Shown piece after piece: positions 17,322 to 26,735 of a DNA stretch of 64,000 nucleotides. Made by a program: the position numbers and the translations under genes. How positions within the stretch are numbered: position 1 is the stretch's first letter; each line of letters opens with the position of its first letter. The notes beneath the pieces were generated by a model, which saw only the letters and a list, made by a program, of their open reading frames with translations, was not told the origin of the DNA and made no database searches. Origin of the DNA: Deltaproteobacteria bacterium (lineage in GTDB: Bacteria > JADJOY01); contig JADJOY010000017.1 in NCBI GenBank assembly GCA_016713535.1, forward strand, positions 124,001 through 188,000, given 5' to 3'.

Positions 17322-19445
17322 TCAGTACCGCTCTTGCGGGAAGAACTCCGGGAAGCCCCGGAATCCCTCACAGCGATAGATGTGCTGGGTCCCGAGCAGC
17401 GAGTTGCCCGTGGTGTCGACGAACGGCACGACCCCGACGCACGACTCGAACGCGAGCGCCACCGCCGGGTGCAGCCCTCCGCTACCGCCCACGTAGAGGG
17501 CGTCCGCGCCCGCGGGCACGCTGGCCAGGTCGTTCCACACGTCGTATTGCTCGTAGCGGCGCTCGAGGCGCAGCGAGTAGACCCGCGGGTGTCCAGGCAC
17601 GTAGTAGGCGAGCTCGCTCGCCTTCGCATACTGGTTGGCGAACAGAAGCGGGCTGGCTCCCTCGCTCCGCCACTCGTCGAGGAGCTGTCCGACGTGGCGT
17701 CCGAGCGAGTGCCAGCCGCGCAGTCGTGCGGTCGGATCGAGGCGGGTCGGGAAGCCGTCGAAGAGCTCCTGCGTCAGGCCGGCGTTGCTCATCAGCACGC
17801 TCAGGAAGAGCGACACCGAGATGCACAGCGCCGCGAGCCTCCGGAGCGCGCGGCGGTCGCGCCCTCGGACGCGCGCGACGAGCTCGTCGATCACCACGCC
17901 CGCGGCGATCGCCGCGCCGATGTAGGCGGGCGCCGCCCAGTTGGCCTGCACCTTCGCCTGGCCGGCCTTGAGTGTGAAGAACGCGATCACCGGGGCCGAC
18001 GTCGCGAACATCAGGACCCAGCCCGGATCGCGGGTCCGCCACGCGACCCGCGCCGCGTGCACCATGCCCCACACGACCAGCACCGTGACCCAGGGCGTGA
18101 GCACGCCGATCTGCGAGCCCACGAACTCGAAGAGCTGGCCGACGTCGAACGACGTGCCATGCCCCACGCCGGCGAGCTTGCCGACGTGCGCGGTCGTGAC
18201 CCAGCCGTGGCGAGCGTTCCAGATCCACACCGGCAGGGTGAGCATCGCCGCCAGCAGCGAGCCCAGGTACGGGCCGGGGCGGCGCAGCTGGCCGCGGAGC
18301 TCGGGCACCAGCACCACCGCGCCCACCACGCACGGCACCAGCACGCCCGCCGTGTACTTGAAGAGAAAGCCGATGCCGGTGGCGGCGCCGGCGGCGAGCC
18401 AGGCCCGCGTCGAGCCGGTCCGGAACGCGCGTTCGAGCGCCACCAGCGCGAGCGCCCAGCATGCCGCGAACGGCGGGTCGATGGTCGCGATCATTCCGCC
18501 CGCGGCGAAGAGCGGTGAGAGCCTGAGCAGCACCAGCGCGAGCACCGCGCGGCGCTCGCTCCGGGTCACGCGCCGCGCCAGCTCGAACACCGCGATGGCC
18601 AGCACGACGCTGGAGAGCACCGCCGACATGCGGATGCCGAGCGGCGACCCGCCGAAAAGCGCGGTGCTCGCCCGGATCAGCACCGCGATCCCCGGGCCCT
18701 TGCTGTAGTACGAGAGATCGAGGCGCCGAGACCACTCCCAGTAGTGCGCCTCGTCGGCCGCCAGGTCGAGCTTGCCGGTGGCGATGGCGACGACGTTGAA
18801 CGCGGTGCTCGCCACCAGCAGCGCCAGGAACGCGACGCGCCATCGTCGCTCGCCGAGCGCGACCCACGCGCCGGCCGCGCGGCGCTTCCCATGGTGCGCG
18901 AGCCGCCGCGCCCGGATTCCGATGCGACCGCGCGCGAGGTGCACCGCGACGAAGCCGAACCCCGCGCCGAGGATCAGCCCGCCCAGGACGTCGAGCGGGA
19001 AGTGAACCCCCTGGTAGACGCGGGCGAGCGCGGTCACCACCACCACCGCACCGAGCGGGATGGTGAGCGCGGAGTGCTCGAGCGCCACCACGGTGGCGGC
19101 CGCGGCCGTGTTCACCGCATGCGATGAAGGAAACGACGCCGACGAGGGGCAATGGGTGTCATGCAGCACCACCCCGGTGAGCACCTGGCACGGCCGATCG
19201 CGGGCGAAGAGCCGCTTCACCAGGAAGCGGTTCGCGGGATCGGTGATCGAGACCACCAAGGCCGTGAGCAGCAGGGTGCGACGCCAGCGACGCCCGCGGA
19301 GTATCGCCACCAGCAGCGCCCCGAACACCAGCCACGGCACCACCGCCTTCTCGTTGGTGAGCATCGGCAACGCTCGCTCGGCCCACGAGCCGAGGCCGCC
19401 GTTCAGCCAGCGGAACGCGGCGTCGTCGAACGGCAGCACGTTCAC
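17322..19445 (-). CDS. PAP2 phosphatase fused to an ArnT/GT83-type glycosyltransferase
   Basis: A 707-residue multi-pass protein with two recognisable parts. Residues 1-170 are a PAP2 lipid phosphatase: KRLFARDRP (77-85), PSSH (106-109) and R142...H148...D152 give the three active-site motifs. From about residue 200 a polyprenyl-phosphate-sugar transferase begins, with the catalytic-loop pattern DEAHYWEWSRRLDLSYYSKG (231-250) that matches ArnT/GT83. The PAP2 half could dephosphorylate the undecaprenyl carrier released by the transferase half; this coupling is an inference. The C-terminal soluble part (about 560-707) is beta-rich as in ArnT. It lies 20 bases downstream of the acyl-CoA dehydrogenase gene on the same strand. 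Confidence 0.88.
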   Translation of the reverse strand: MNVLPFDDAAFRWLNGGLGSWAERALPMLTNEKAVVPWLVFGALLVAILRGRRWRRTLLLTALVVSITDPANRFLVKRLFARDRPCQVLTGVVLHDTHCPSSASFPSSHAVNTAAAATVVALEHSALTIPLGAVVVVTALARVYQGVHFPLDVLGGLILGAGFGFVAVHLARGRIGIRARRLAHHGKRRAAGAWVALGERRWRVAFLALLVASTAFNVVAIATGKLDLAADEAHYWEWSRRLDLSYYSKGPGIAVLIRASTALFGGSPLGIRMSAVLSSVVLAIAVFELARRVTRSERRAVLALVLLRLSPLFAAGGMIATIDPPFAACWALALVALERAFRTGSTRAWLAAGAATGIGFLFKYTAGVLVPCVVGAVVLVPELRGQLRRPGPYLGSLLAAMLTLPVWIWNARHGWVTTAHVGKLAGVGHGTSFDVGQLFEFVGSQIGVLTPWVTVLVVWGMVHAARVAWRTRDPGWVLMFATSAPVIAFFTLKAGQAKVQANWAAPAYIGAAIAAGVVIDELVARVRGRDRRALRRLAALCISVSLFLSVLMSNAGLTQELFDGFPTRLDPTARLRGWHSLGRHVGQLLDEWRSEGASPLLFANQYAKASELAYYVPGHPRVYSLRLERRYEQYDVWNDLASVPAGADALYVGGSGGLHPAVALAFESCVGVVPFVDTTGNSLLGTQHIYRCEGFRGFPEFFPQERY

Positions 19446-19464
19446 CGCGAGTGTCTTCGCGCGC

Positions 19465-20628
19465 TCACTCGCCGAGGATCAGCTTGGCGATGGTCTGGAG
19501 CTGCATGAAGCTCGTGCCTTCGTAGATCTTGCCGATCTTGGCGTCGCGGAAGAGCTTCTCGGCAGGATAGTCCTTGGTGAAGCCGGCGCCGCCGAAGACC
19601 TCGAGGGCGCGCGAAGCGACCCGCTCGGCGACCTGCGAGGCGTGGTACTTGGCGATCGCCGCCTCCTTCACGAACGGCTGCCCCGCCTCACGCAACCGCG
19701 CCGCGTTGTAGACGGTCAGCCGAGCCGTCTCGACGTCGACGGCGAGCTCGGCGAGCCAGAACTGCATGCCCTGGTTCGTGGCGATCGGCCGGCCGAACTG
19801 CTCGCGGGTGAGCGCGTAGGCGAGGGCCTGCTCGAGCGCCCCGCGCGCGAGCCCGACGAGCTGGGCACCGATCCCGATCCGGCCCTCGTTCAAGAGCTCG
19901 ATCGCGATCTTATAGCCGCGGCCCACCTCGCCCAGCACCTGCTCGTGCGCGACGAAGCAGCCGTCGAGCAGGAGCTCGCAGGTGCTCGAGGCGCGGATGC
20001 CGAGCTTGTCCTCGGCCTTGCCGACGGTGAGACCGGGCGCCTCTCGCTCGACGACGAACGCGGTGATGCCCTTGTACCCGGCCTCGGGGTTCACGTTCGC
20101 GAAGATCACGAACGTGCCGGCCTCGCGGGCGTTCGTGACCCACATCTTGCGGCCCTCGAGGCGGAAGCCACCGTCCACCGGATGGGCGCGGCAAGCGAGG
20201 GCGAAGGCGTCCGAGCCGCTACCGGACTCGCTCAGGCAGAACGAGCCCGGCCGCTCCGTGGCGAGCCTGGGCAGGAAGCGGCGGCGCTGATCGTCGTTCG
20301 CATGCTTGAGGAGCGCGCTCATGACGACGGTGTTCTGGACGTCCACGAGCACGCCCACCGCCGGATCGACGCGCGAGATCTCCTCGACCGCGAGCACGGT
20401 GGTGAAGAAGCTGGCACCCGCGCCGCCGAGCTCGGTGGGGACCTCGATCCCCATCAGCCCCATCTCGAAGAGCCCGCGCAGCACCTCTGGCGCGAGGCGC
20501 GCGTCGCGGTCCATCTCGGCGACGCGGGGGCGGATGGTGCGCTCGGCGAAGTCGCGAACCGAAGTGCGGAACAGCGACTCTTCGTCGCTCAGGTGCGTGA
20601 GCGGCGCGGGAGACAGGGATGCGCTCAT
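19465..20628 (-). CDS. Acyl-CoA dehydrogenase (short/branched-chain type)
   Basis: FAD-dependent alpha,beta-dehydrogenation of acyl-CoA. The sequence covers all three ACAD domains: N-terminal helices, FCLSESGSGSDAFAL in the beta domain, GRKMWVTNA, and the C-terminal YEGTSFMQLQTIAKLILGE, where Glu in YEGTS is the usual catalytic base. At about 387 residues it is of normal length. EFGRP-type GREQFGRPIATNQGMQFWLA is the family's cofactor-binding helix. Chain length is inferred as short/branched from overall resemblance, not from a diagnostic residue. ATG 20628 was preferred over GTG 20640; neither has a clear ribosome-binding site. Confidence 0.93.
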   Translation of the reverse strand: MSASLSPAPLTHLSDEESLFRTSVRDFAERTIRPRVAEMDRDARLAPEVLRGLFEMGLMGIEVPTELGGAGASFFTTVLAVEEISRVDPAVGVLVDVQNTVVMSALLKHANDDQRRRFLPRLATERPGSFCLSESGSGSDAFALACRAHPVDGGFRLEGRKMWVTNAREAGTFVIFANVNPEAGYKGITAFVVEREAPGLTVGKAEDKLGIRASSTCELLLDGCFVAHEQVLGEVGRGYKIAIELLNEGRIGIGAQLVGLARGALEQALAYALTREQFGRPIATNQGMQFWLAELAVDVETARLTVYNAARLREAGQPFVKEAAIAKYHASQVAERVASRALEVFGGAGFTKDYPAEKLFRDAKIGKIYEGTSFMQLQTIAKLILGE

Positions 20629-20676
20629 GGCGGCCGTCACGGCGAGATCGCCGGGTCGAGCGAGGGAGCGGCGAGT

Positions 20677-21615
20677 CTATCCCGCGGGCGAGACGATGCC
20701 AGGGGCGCCGCTCGCGCCGGAGGCGTCGCCGCGCAGCGCGTCGTAGAGGGCGGCGAGCCCCTGGTCGGCGCGCAGCCCGGCGACCTGGCCGTCGCCGAGC
20801 ACCACGATCACCCACTCGCCGCTCGCGCGCCGCGCCACGTCCATGGTGAAGAACGGGCTCGCGATCGTGCCGGCGAGGCTCGCGAACGGCTCGGCGGGGG
20901 GCGGTGCGCCGGGATCGCCTGCCTCCCAGTACCCACCGCCGGCGACCAGCCGGCCGCGCCAGAACACCAGCCGGTGCTCGCGGGTGAGCGGCATCCGGCT
21001 CTTCGGATGGACGCCGACGGGCTCGAGCGCGACGAACTCGCGGAACACGAAGCCGCCCTCGACGTTGCCGTCGCGCAGCTCGATGAAGCGATCGAGCACC
21101 CGCTCCACGGCGTCGAGGTCGCTGGCGCGCGGGATGAAACAGGCCTCGTTCCACGCGTGCTTCTCGGACTTGACGTAGTCCTTGAGGACGAGCGCGTGGT
21201 CGCCGAAAGCACTCAGGAGATGGGCGAGCTCGGTGCGGTAGGGCCGGCGCGGGCTCGGAGTCCATACCGAGCGCGGCGTGTGGTCGGCCAGCGACGGGTA
21301 CCAGCACGGCAGGTGGTGGGTGAGGCGATATGCGGCCGGGCTGGTCAGGAGCGCCACCCCGCGGGTGCCGAGGGCCATATGGAGGCGGGCATAGCGCTCG
21401 GGCGGCATCATCCAGCCGCGGTAGACCGCGGGCTCGCGGGCCTCACCGGCGGCCACGCGGTGCACGGCGCCGAGCGCCTCGTCTTCGGTCGAGAGCCTGT
21501 CGACGTCGACCACGCTCGTCGCGAGGCCACGCGCGAGCGCGAGCTCGGCCTCCCCGGCGAACGCCGCGTCGGGCACGGCGCGGTCGAAAGGGTCGGATGG
21601 GACGATCACGCGCAT
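20677..21615 (-). CDS. ATP-grasp domain protein (R2K-like)
   Basis: A 312-residue protein starting at ATG 21615 behind an ideal GGAGGAG site. The ORF runs without stop far upstream in this frame, but the preceding gene is in another frame. Features are HALVLKDYVKSEKHAWNEAC (ATP-grasp lysine and small-loop region), GGFVFREFVALEP and the C-terminal FFTMDVARRASGEWVIVVLG (metal-binding D and E positions). These match ATP-grasp ligases of the R2K type, which join carboxylates to amines or act on proteins/peptides; the substrate is unknown. It is 20 bases downstream of the M48 peptidase gene. Assignment to R2K is tentative, ATP-grasp is fairly firm. Confidence 0.7.
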   Translation of the reverse strand: MRVIVPSDPFDRAVPDAAFAGEAELALARGLATSVVDVDRLSTEDEALGAVHRVAAGEAREPAVYRGWMMPPERYARLHMALGTRGVALLTSPAAYRLTHHLPCWYPSLADHTPRSVWTPSPRRPYRTELAHLLSAFGDHALVLKDYVKSEKHAWNEACFIPRASDLDAVERVLDRFIELRDGNVEGGFVFREFVALEPVGVHPKSRMPLTREHRLVFWRGRLVAGGGYWEAGDPGAPPPAEPFASLAGTIASPFFTMDVARRASGEWVIVVLGDGQVAGLRADQGLAALYDALRGDASGASGAPGIVSPAG

Positions 21616-21635
21616 GGCTGCTCCTCCGCGCCAGG

Positions 21636-23255
21636 TCAGGTTTCGTCCGCGGCGGCCTCGCGCGGGCAGCGCTCGTCGAGCCGATCTTCGCGGTCGTCGA
21701 TCCATGCCAGCCGCTCGGACCCGATCGCGTCGTCGACCTCGCGTCCCAGGATGTCGCGGCGCGGTCGAGCCGCCTGGCCGCGGGCGAGACCGAGCTCCCG
21801 CCACGCCGCTTCGCAGCGTCCGGCGTCTGCGAGCAGCGACGCGAGCTGGCCACGGTAACCCCACCAGTCGTCGACGGCGATCGCTGCGGAGAGCAGGGTG
21901 ATCGCGTCGTCCGCGCGGCCCGCGGCGAGGCGCTGCTCGGCGAGCTCCGCCGCCGTGCCGCCCGTGAACAGCATCTCGATCGTCACAGCGCGCTGCTGTG
22001 CGTCGTCGAGCGGCGGCATGTCCCAGAACGGCCGCGAGTCCGCCACCAGCGAGAGCGCGAGCCCGAGGAGCAAGATGACCCGCGTGGCGCCGCCGCTGCT
22101 TCCGGTGGGCGGTGCCGGGCGCGGAAAGTCGGGCATCACCCCGGCGGCGAGCATGCGGTCGTAGAGCGGTGGGTGGGAGCCGCGCTTCGCGTCGACGGCC
22201 GGGATGCCGCCGTCGCGGTGGAGCGTGACCAGCGCCGCGACGTACGGCGTCGGGTCGGCGGGTCCCCGGATCGCGATCGAATCGGCGCGCTCCTCCAGGC
22301 GCCGCGAGACCGAGCGTAGCGGGAGCTGGACGATCGAGAGGCCGATCGCGGCGTACACGGCGACCAGCGGCGAGGTCACCGCCGCGAGCGGCCGGAAGAG
22401 GGTCATCGGCACCAGGGCGAGGGGGGCGAGGAGACGTAGCGCTCCGTGCAGCCGCGATTCGCCGAGGTGAGCGAGCTCGTGGCGCAGCACCGCTCCGAGC
22501 TGGTCGTCGTCGAGCAGCTCGAGCGAGTGGGTCGAGATCAGCACCGCGTGGTTCCATGGCAGCGCCGCCGCTGTCCCGAGCGGCGAGCGCAGCTCGAAGG
22601 CGCGAGGTGTCGGCTCGCCGAGGGCGTGGGCGGCGGCGACCGTGATCGCGCGCAGGCGTTTGCTCGGTTCGCCCACCAGCCCGAGCGCCCGAGCGAGCCG
22701 GAAGCCCGCGCCGAAGTGGACCGCGACGATCGCCGCCGTGGTGGCGACGACGAGCGCCGCGGCCGCGGTGCCGAGGTCGCGCGGCATCGCGAGCGCCGCG
22801 CCGATGAGCACTACCCCGTGCGGGTACCAGAGCAGCCACCGCTCGAGCTCGATGCGCACCATCGCGCCGACCCCGAGCGGTGACCCCCGCCACCACCGCG
22901 ACACCCTCCGCCCGACGAAAAGGATCGCGAACCACGTCAGCACCGGAGCCACGAGTCGCGGAGCCCAGACCGGCACGGGCGAGGCCGCGAAGGGCAGCGT
23001 GCGCAGGAAGACGAACGCCAGCAGCGGTAGCCCGAGGCCGAGCCGCGAGAGGCTCGTGCGGACCGGCCAGGCGAGGCGTGCGCGCTCGGTCCAGTGCAGC
23101 CCGTCGAGCGGTGCAGGCCGGAGGCCGCGGGTCGCCCACACCGCGAGCCAGGTGATCGCCCAGCACGCAGCCAAGACCCACGCCACCACCGCCGGTGCCG
23201 CGAGCCAGGCCAGCCACGGCGGCAGCAGCGCGCGCGCCCCGTCGAGGGCGCTCAT
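21636..23255 (-). CDS. M48-family membrane metallopeptidase with C-terminal helical repeats
   Basis: A 539-residue protein with about six N-terminal membrane helices and then a zinc peptidase domain. HELAH at residues 259-263 provides two His ligands and the catalytic Glu, and EERADSIA about 70 residues later supplies the third Glu ligand. LISTHSLELLDDDQLGAVLR before HELAH is typical of HtpX/Ste24 M48 enzymes, which degrade misfolded membrane proteins or process prenylated peptides. The C-terminal 130 residues contain one more membrane helix and a TPR-like tail. ATG 23255 was taken as start because the preceding stretch is Arg-rich and short. Substrate unknown. Confidence 0.85.
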   Translation of the reverse strand: MSALDGARALLPPWLAWLAAPAVVAWVLAACWAITWLAVWATRGLRPAPLDGLHWTERARLAWPVRTSLSRLGLGLPLLAFVFLRTLPFAASPVPVWAPRLVAPVLTWFAILFVGRRVSRWWRGSPLGVGAMVRIELERWLLWYPHGVVLIGAALAMPRDLGTAAAALVVATTAAIVAVHFGAGFRLARALGLVGEPSKRLRAITVAAAHALGEPTPRAFELRSPLGTAAALPWNHAVLISTHSLELLDDDQLGAVLRHELAHLGESRLHGALRLLAPLALVPMTLFRPLAAVTSPLVAVYAAIGLSIVQLPLRSVSRRLEERADSIAIRGPADPTPYVAALVTLHRDGGIPAVDAKRGSHPPLYDRMLAAGVMPDFPRPAPPTGSSGGATRVILLLGLALSLVADSRPFWDMPPLDDAQQRAVTIEMLFTGGTAAELAEQRLAAGRADDAITLLSAAIAVDDWWGYRGQLASLLADAGRCEAAWRELGLARGQAARPRRDILGREVDDAIGSERLAWIDDREDRLDERCPREAAADET

Positions 23256-23311
23256 CGGCGGCTGCTCGGCCGCCCCGGGGGCGACGGTGTGGCGGTGTGC
23301 TCGGCGGCGCG

Positions 23312-23340
23312 TGGACACACCCGGGGGGCGTGACTACATT
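23312..23340 (+). promoter_or_regulatory. Sigma-70-type promoter for trxB
   Basis: TGGACA (23312-23317), a 17-base spacer, TACATT (23335-23340). Predicted start near 23347; GAGGAG precedes ATG 23367. Confidence 0.55.
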
Positions 23341-23366
23341 CCCGCGACTCGCCGAGGAGATTTCGC

Positions 23367-24322
23367 ATGGACAAGGTCAGGAACGTGGTGATCATCGGGT
23401 CGGGAAGCGCCGGCTTCACGGCGGCTCTCTACACCGCCCGCGGTGGGCTCGCGCCTCTCGTCCTCGAGGGCGGCCCCGTACCGCCCGGAGGTTTGCTCAC
23501 CACCACCACCGAAGTCGAGAACTTCCGGGCTTCCCCGAAGGGATCATGGGGCCCGAGCTGATGGAACGGATGCGCGCGCAGGTCGCGCGCTTCGGCACCG
23601 AGTTCCAGTTCGCGACCGTGACCAAGGTGGAGACCGGCGAGCGCCCGTTCCGGATCCACACCGACTCGGGCGAGATCGTCCAAGCGCGCACCGTGATCGT
23701 GGCGACCGGCTCGGCGCCGCGGATGCTCGGCCTGCCGAGCGAGCGCGAGCTGACCGGCAAGGGAGTGAGCACCTGCGCCACCTGCGACGGCTTCTTCTAC
23801 AAGGGCAAGCCAGTGGTGATCGTGGGCGGGGGCGACTCGGCGATGGAGGAGGCGATGTACCTCGCCGGGCTCGCGTCGAAGGTGACGCTGGTGCACCGGC
23901 GCGACTCGTTCCGCGCCTCCAAGATCATGCAGGAGCGGGTGCTCGCGAACCCCAAGATCGAGATCAAGTGGGACTCGGCGGTCGTCGAGATCCTCGGCAT
24001 CGAGAAGAACGACTGCGGGGGCGTCGTGATCGAGAACCTGAAGACCGGCGCGCGCGAGACGATCTCGGCGCCGGGGATCGGGCTCTTCGTGGCGATCGGC
24101 CACACGCCGGTGACCGGCTTCCTCGACGGCGCGATCGAGACCGACGAGCAGGGCTACATCCGGGTCAAGGACCCGACCAGCGAGACCAACGTGCCGGGGA
24201 TCTTCGCCGCCGGCGACGTCATGGACCCACGCTATCGTCAGGCGATCACCGCCGCCGGCTCGGGCTGCCGCGCCGCCATCGACGCCGAGCGCTTCCTGCA
24301 GCGCGAGGGGGATGGGCACTGA
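23367..24322 (+). CDS. trxB: Thioredoxin reductase (one frameshift at about 23525)
   Basis: NADPH-dependent reduction of thioredoxin. The first frame gives [20 protein letters not shown] (FAD-binding GSGSAG) as far as EVENF; a second frame carries [13 protein letters not shown], the CATC redox centre in [13 protein letters not shown], the NADPH-binding [10 protein letters not shown] and the C-terminal [14 protein letters not shown]. Adding one C at 23525-23526 (TTCCGG to TTCCCGG) restores ENFPGFPEG, which is the conserved family sequence, so this is one intact gene with a sequencing deletion. ATG 23367 has GAGGAG seven bases upstream. The total is about 318 residues, as expected. Confidence 0.93.
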
Positions 24323-24445
24323 GTTGCTCGGGGGGCCGTTCCAGCCCCCCGCCCGCGCTGGAGCCGCGGCGCTCCGTCGCCGCGGATTCGCGTGGGTCCC
24401 ATCCCGAGGCGCTCGGCTCACGCTCGCGGCGTTGCGCTGAGGCTG

Positions 24446-24755
<310 letters not shown>

Positions 24756-24993
24756 GCCCATCCTCGAGTTCGCGCGTGGCGTGGCCGGGATCGACCCCGC
24801 GCCCACCGAGGGGCCAGTGGGCCTTCAGCCGCTCGTGCGCGGGTGGGGGAAGGGCCGAAAGGGCGATTTTCCCCTCGGTTTCGTGCCCACTTGCGGCGGC
24901 GGAAACGAAGGATTCCTAGTGGTTAGTGGTAAAACTTGCTGGCGGATTCAAGCAAATCTTGCTAGCGCTCGCTAGCACGCCGCCGGCGGCGGC

Positions 24994-25341
24994 TCAGCCC
25001 TTCGCCGGCCGCGCGGCGTACTTGAGGACGCGCACCTTCTCGATCGTCACCAGCCCCTCGACGACCATCTCGTCGAGGATCGCGGTGAGCGCGCCGAGGC
25101 GCTCCTCGCTCTCGACGATCTCGATCAGGATCGGCAGGTCGCTGGAGAGCTCGAGCAGCTTGGACGTGTGCAGCACGCTGTGGGCGCCGAACCCGGCGAT
25201 GCCGCGGAAGACCGTCGCCCCCGCGAAGCCCTCGCGGCGCAGCCGCTCGAGGAGCGCGCTCCACAGCGCCTGGCCGTGCCAGCGGTCGCTCTCGCCCACG
25301 AACACCCGCACCAGGTGTTGCTCGCCGCTGAGCACGCGCAT
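24994..25341 (-). CDS. DUF190 family protein (CrcB-associated)
   Basis: A 115-residue PII-like ferredoxin-fold protein. DUF190 proteins are commonly encoded next to fluoride channels and resemble PII signalling proteins in fold. Visible are EQHLVRVFVGESDRWHGQAL, the GFAGATVFRGIAGFGAHSVL signature and DLPILIEIVESEERL. The start ATG 25341 lies 18 bases after the crcB stop on the same strand. Probably modulates or supports the fluoride channel; this is family knowledge, not shown here. Confidence 0.9.
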   Translation of the reverse strand: MRVLSGEQHLVRVFVGESDRWHGQALWSALLERLRREGFAGATVFRGIAGFGAHSVLHTSKLLELSSDLPILIEIVESEERLGALTAILDEMVVEGLVTIEKVRVLKYAARPAKG

Positions 25342-25359
25342 CGATGTCCTCCTCGCGGC

Positions 25360-25743
25360 TCAGCCGCCGGTGATGGCCCGTCCCGCGGCCAGTCCCGCGA
25401 GCCCCGCGGCCAGGCACGCCACCACGGTCGCCAGCAGGTTCGCGAGGCCGAGCTTCCACGTCGCGCCGCCGAGGAGCCCGAGCGTCTCGTAGTTGAAGGT
25501 CGAGTAGGTGGTGAGCCCGCCCATGATCCCGGTGGTGAGGAAGAGCCGGGTGCTGGGAGAGATCAGCGCGCTGGTGAGGCCGACGTGCATGATGAGCCCG
25601 ATCAGGAACGAGCCCACCACGTTGACCGTGAGCGTGCCGTACGGAAAGCCGGCCCCGAGCCAGCGCAGCATCCCGAGCGAGATCAGGTAGCGCGCGCCGC
25701 CGCCGAGCGCGCTACCCAGGCACACCAGGAGAAGCCGGTCCAT
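25360..25743 (-). CDS. crcB: Fluoride ion channel CrcB/Fluc
   Basis: Small four-helix dual-topology channel that exports fluoride. At 127 residues it has the family signatures GGGARYLIS, NVVGSFLIG and GIMGGLTTYSTFNYE (the last holds the phenylalanine/threonine ion track; family GGLTTFSTF). One gene only, so a homodimer. There is no room for a fluoride riboswitch directly upstream: the uppP stop is 25 bases away. It lies in the order uppP-crcB-DUF190 on the minus strand. Confidence 0.95.
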   Translation of the reverse strand: MDRLLLVCLGSALGGGARYLISLGMLRWLGAGFPYGTLTVNVVGSFLIGLIMHVGLTSALISPSTRLFLTTGIMGGLTTYSTFNYETLGLLGGATWKLGLANLLATVVACLAAGLAGLAAGRAITGG

Positions 25744-25768
25744 GGTCGAGGCGCGCCGCCCGCTGCGT

Positions 25769-26605
25769 TCAGTGGAGGTGGCCGGTGGCGAACGCCGCGC
25801 AGATCGCCGCGCCCGCGATCACCCGGTAGATCACGAATCCGCGGAACGTGTGGGTCTTCACGTGGCGCAGGAACCACGCCACCACCAGCCCGGCGGTCAC
25901 GGCGGCGGTGACGAAACCCACCGCCAGCACGCCCCACTGCTCGCCGGTGAGCGGCGTGTGGTGCTTGAGGAGCGAGTAGCCGGCCGCGGCGAACATCGTG
26001 GGGATGCTGAGCAGGAAGCTGAAGTCGGTGGCGGTGGTGCGCGCCACGCCGCCGAGGAGGCCGCCCATGATGGTCGCGCCCGAGCGCGACACGCCGGGTA
26101 CGAGGCTCACCACCTGCGCCACGCCGATCCCGAGCGCCTGCCCCGGCGTCACGTCGTCGAGCTCCCGGGTGGTGCCGCGGTCCTTGGTGATCCGCTCGAT
26201 GACCTCGATGGCGATCCCGCCCACGATCAGCGCGAGCCCGATCGGTAGCGCGTGCTCCATCAGCGCGTCGATCTTCTTCTTGAGCGTGACGCCCGCGATC
26301 GCCGACGGCAGGAACGCGAGCCCCACCAGGATGAGCGGGTGGCGCAGCTTGTCGGCGAGCCCGCCTCCGGTCCTGGCGAAGAAGGTGCTCACGAAGCGCG
26401 CCAGCGTGCGCCAGTAGAGCAGCACCACGGCGAGGATCGCGCCGAGCTGGATGACGATCGTGAAGAGCCGCCAGAAAGGATCCTGCTCGAGGTCGAGGCC
26501 GAGCATCTGCTCGAACACCAGCATGTGGCCGGTGCTGCTGACCGGCAGGAATTCGGTGATGCCCTCGACGATCCCGATCAGCACCGCGAGCAAGTAATCG
26601 TTCAT
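25769..26605 (-). CDS. uppP: Undecaprenyl-diphosphatase (BacA/UppP)
   Basis: Recycles the lipid carrier undecaprenyl diphosphate to undecaprenyl phosphate for peptidoglycan and surface polysaccharide synthesis. It is 278 residues with about eight membrane helices. Both catalytic motifs are present: EGITEFLPVSSTGH near the N-terminus and PGVSRSGATIMGGLL around residue 168. Bacitracin resistance is the classic phenotype. Location next to the glycosyltransferase-rich island may be chance. First gene of the uppP-crcB-DUF190 group. Confidence 0.96.
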   Translation of the reverse strand: MNDYLLAVLIGIVEGITEFLPVSSTGHMLVFEQMLGLDLEQDPFWRLFTIVIQLGAILAVVLLYWRTLARFVSTFFARTGGGLADKLRHPLILVGLAFLPSAIAGVTLKKKIDALMEHALPIGLALIVGGIAIEVIERITKDRGTTRELDDVTPGQALGIGVAQVVSLVPGVSRSGATIMGGLLGGVARTTATDFSFLLSIPTMFAAAGYSLLKHHTPLTGEQWGVLAVGFVTAAVTAGLVVAWFLRHVKTHTFRGFVIYRVIAGAAICAAFATGHLH

Positions 26606-26735
26606 CGAGTCGGCTCCTCGGGCGGCGCCGCGGGCGGCCGGCGGCGCGCGAAAACGCGCGAGGATGGCGCGCGCGTCGAAGGGTGGGCAAGGCGAAGCAG
26701 CGCCCGGCGCGCTCGCGGTCCGCCCCGGGTCCGCT

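Noticed and set aside
25344-25768. Fluoride riboswitch upstream of crcB
   Set aside because: Only 25 bases separate uppP and crcB, too short for the aptamer; nothing recognisable before DUF190.
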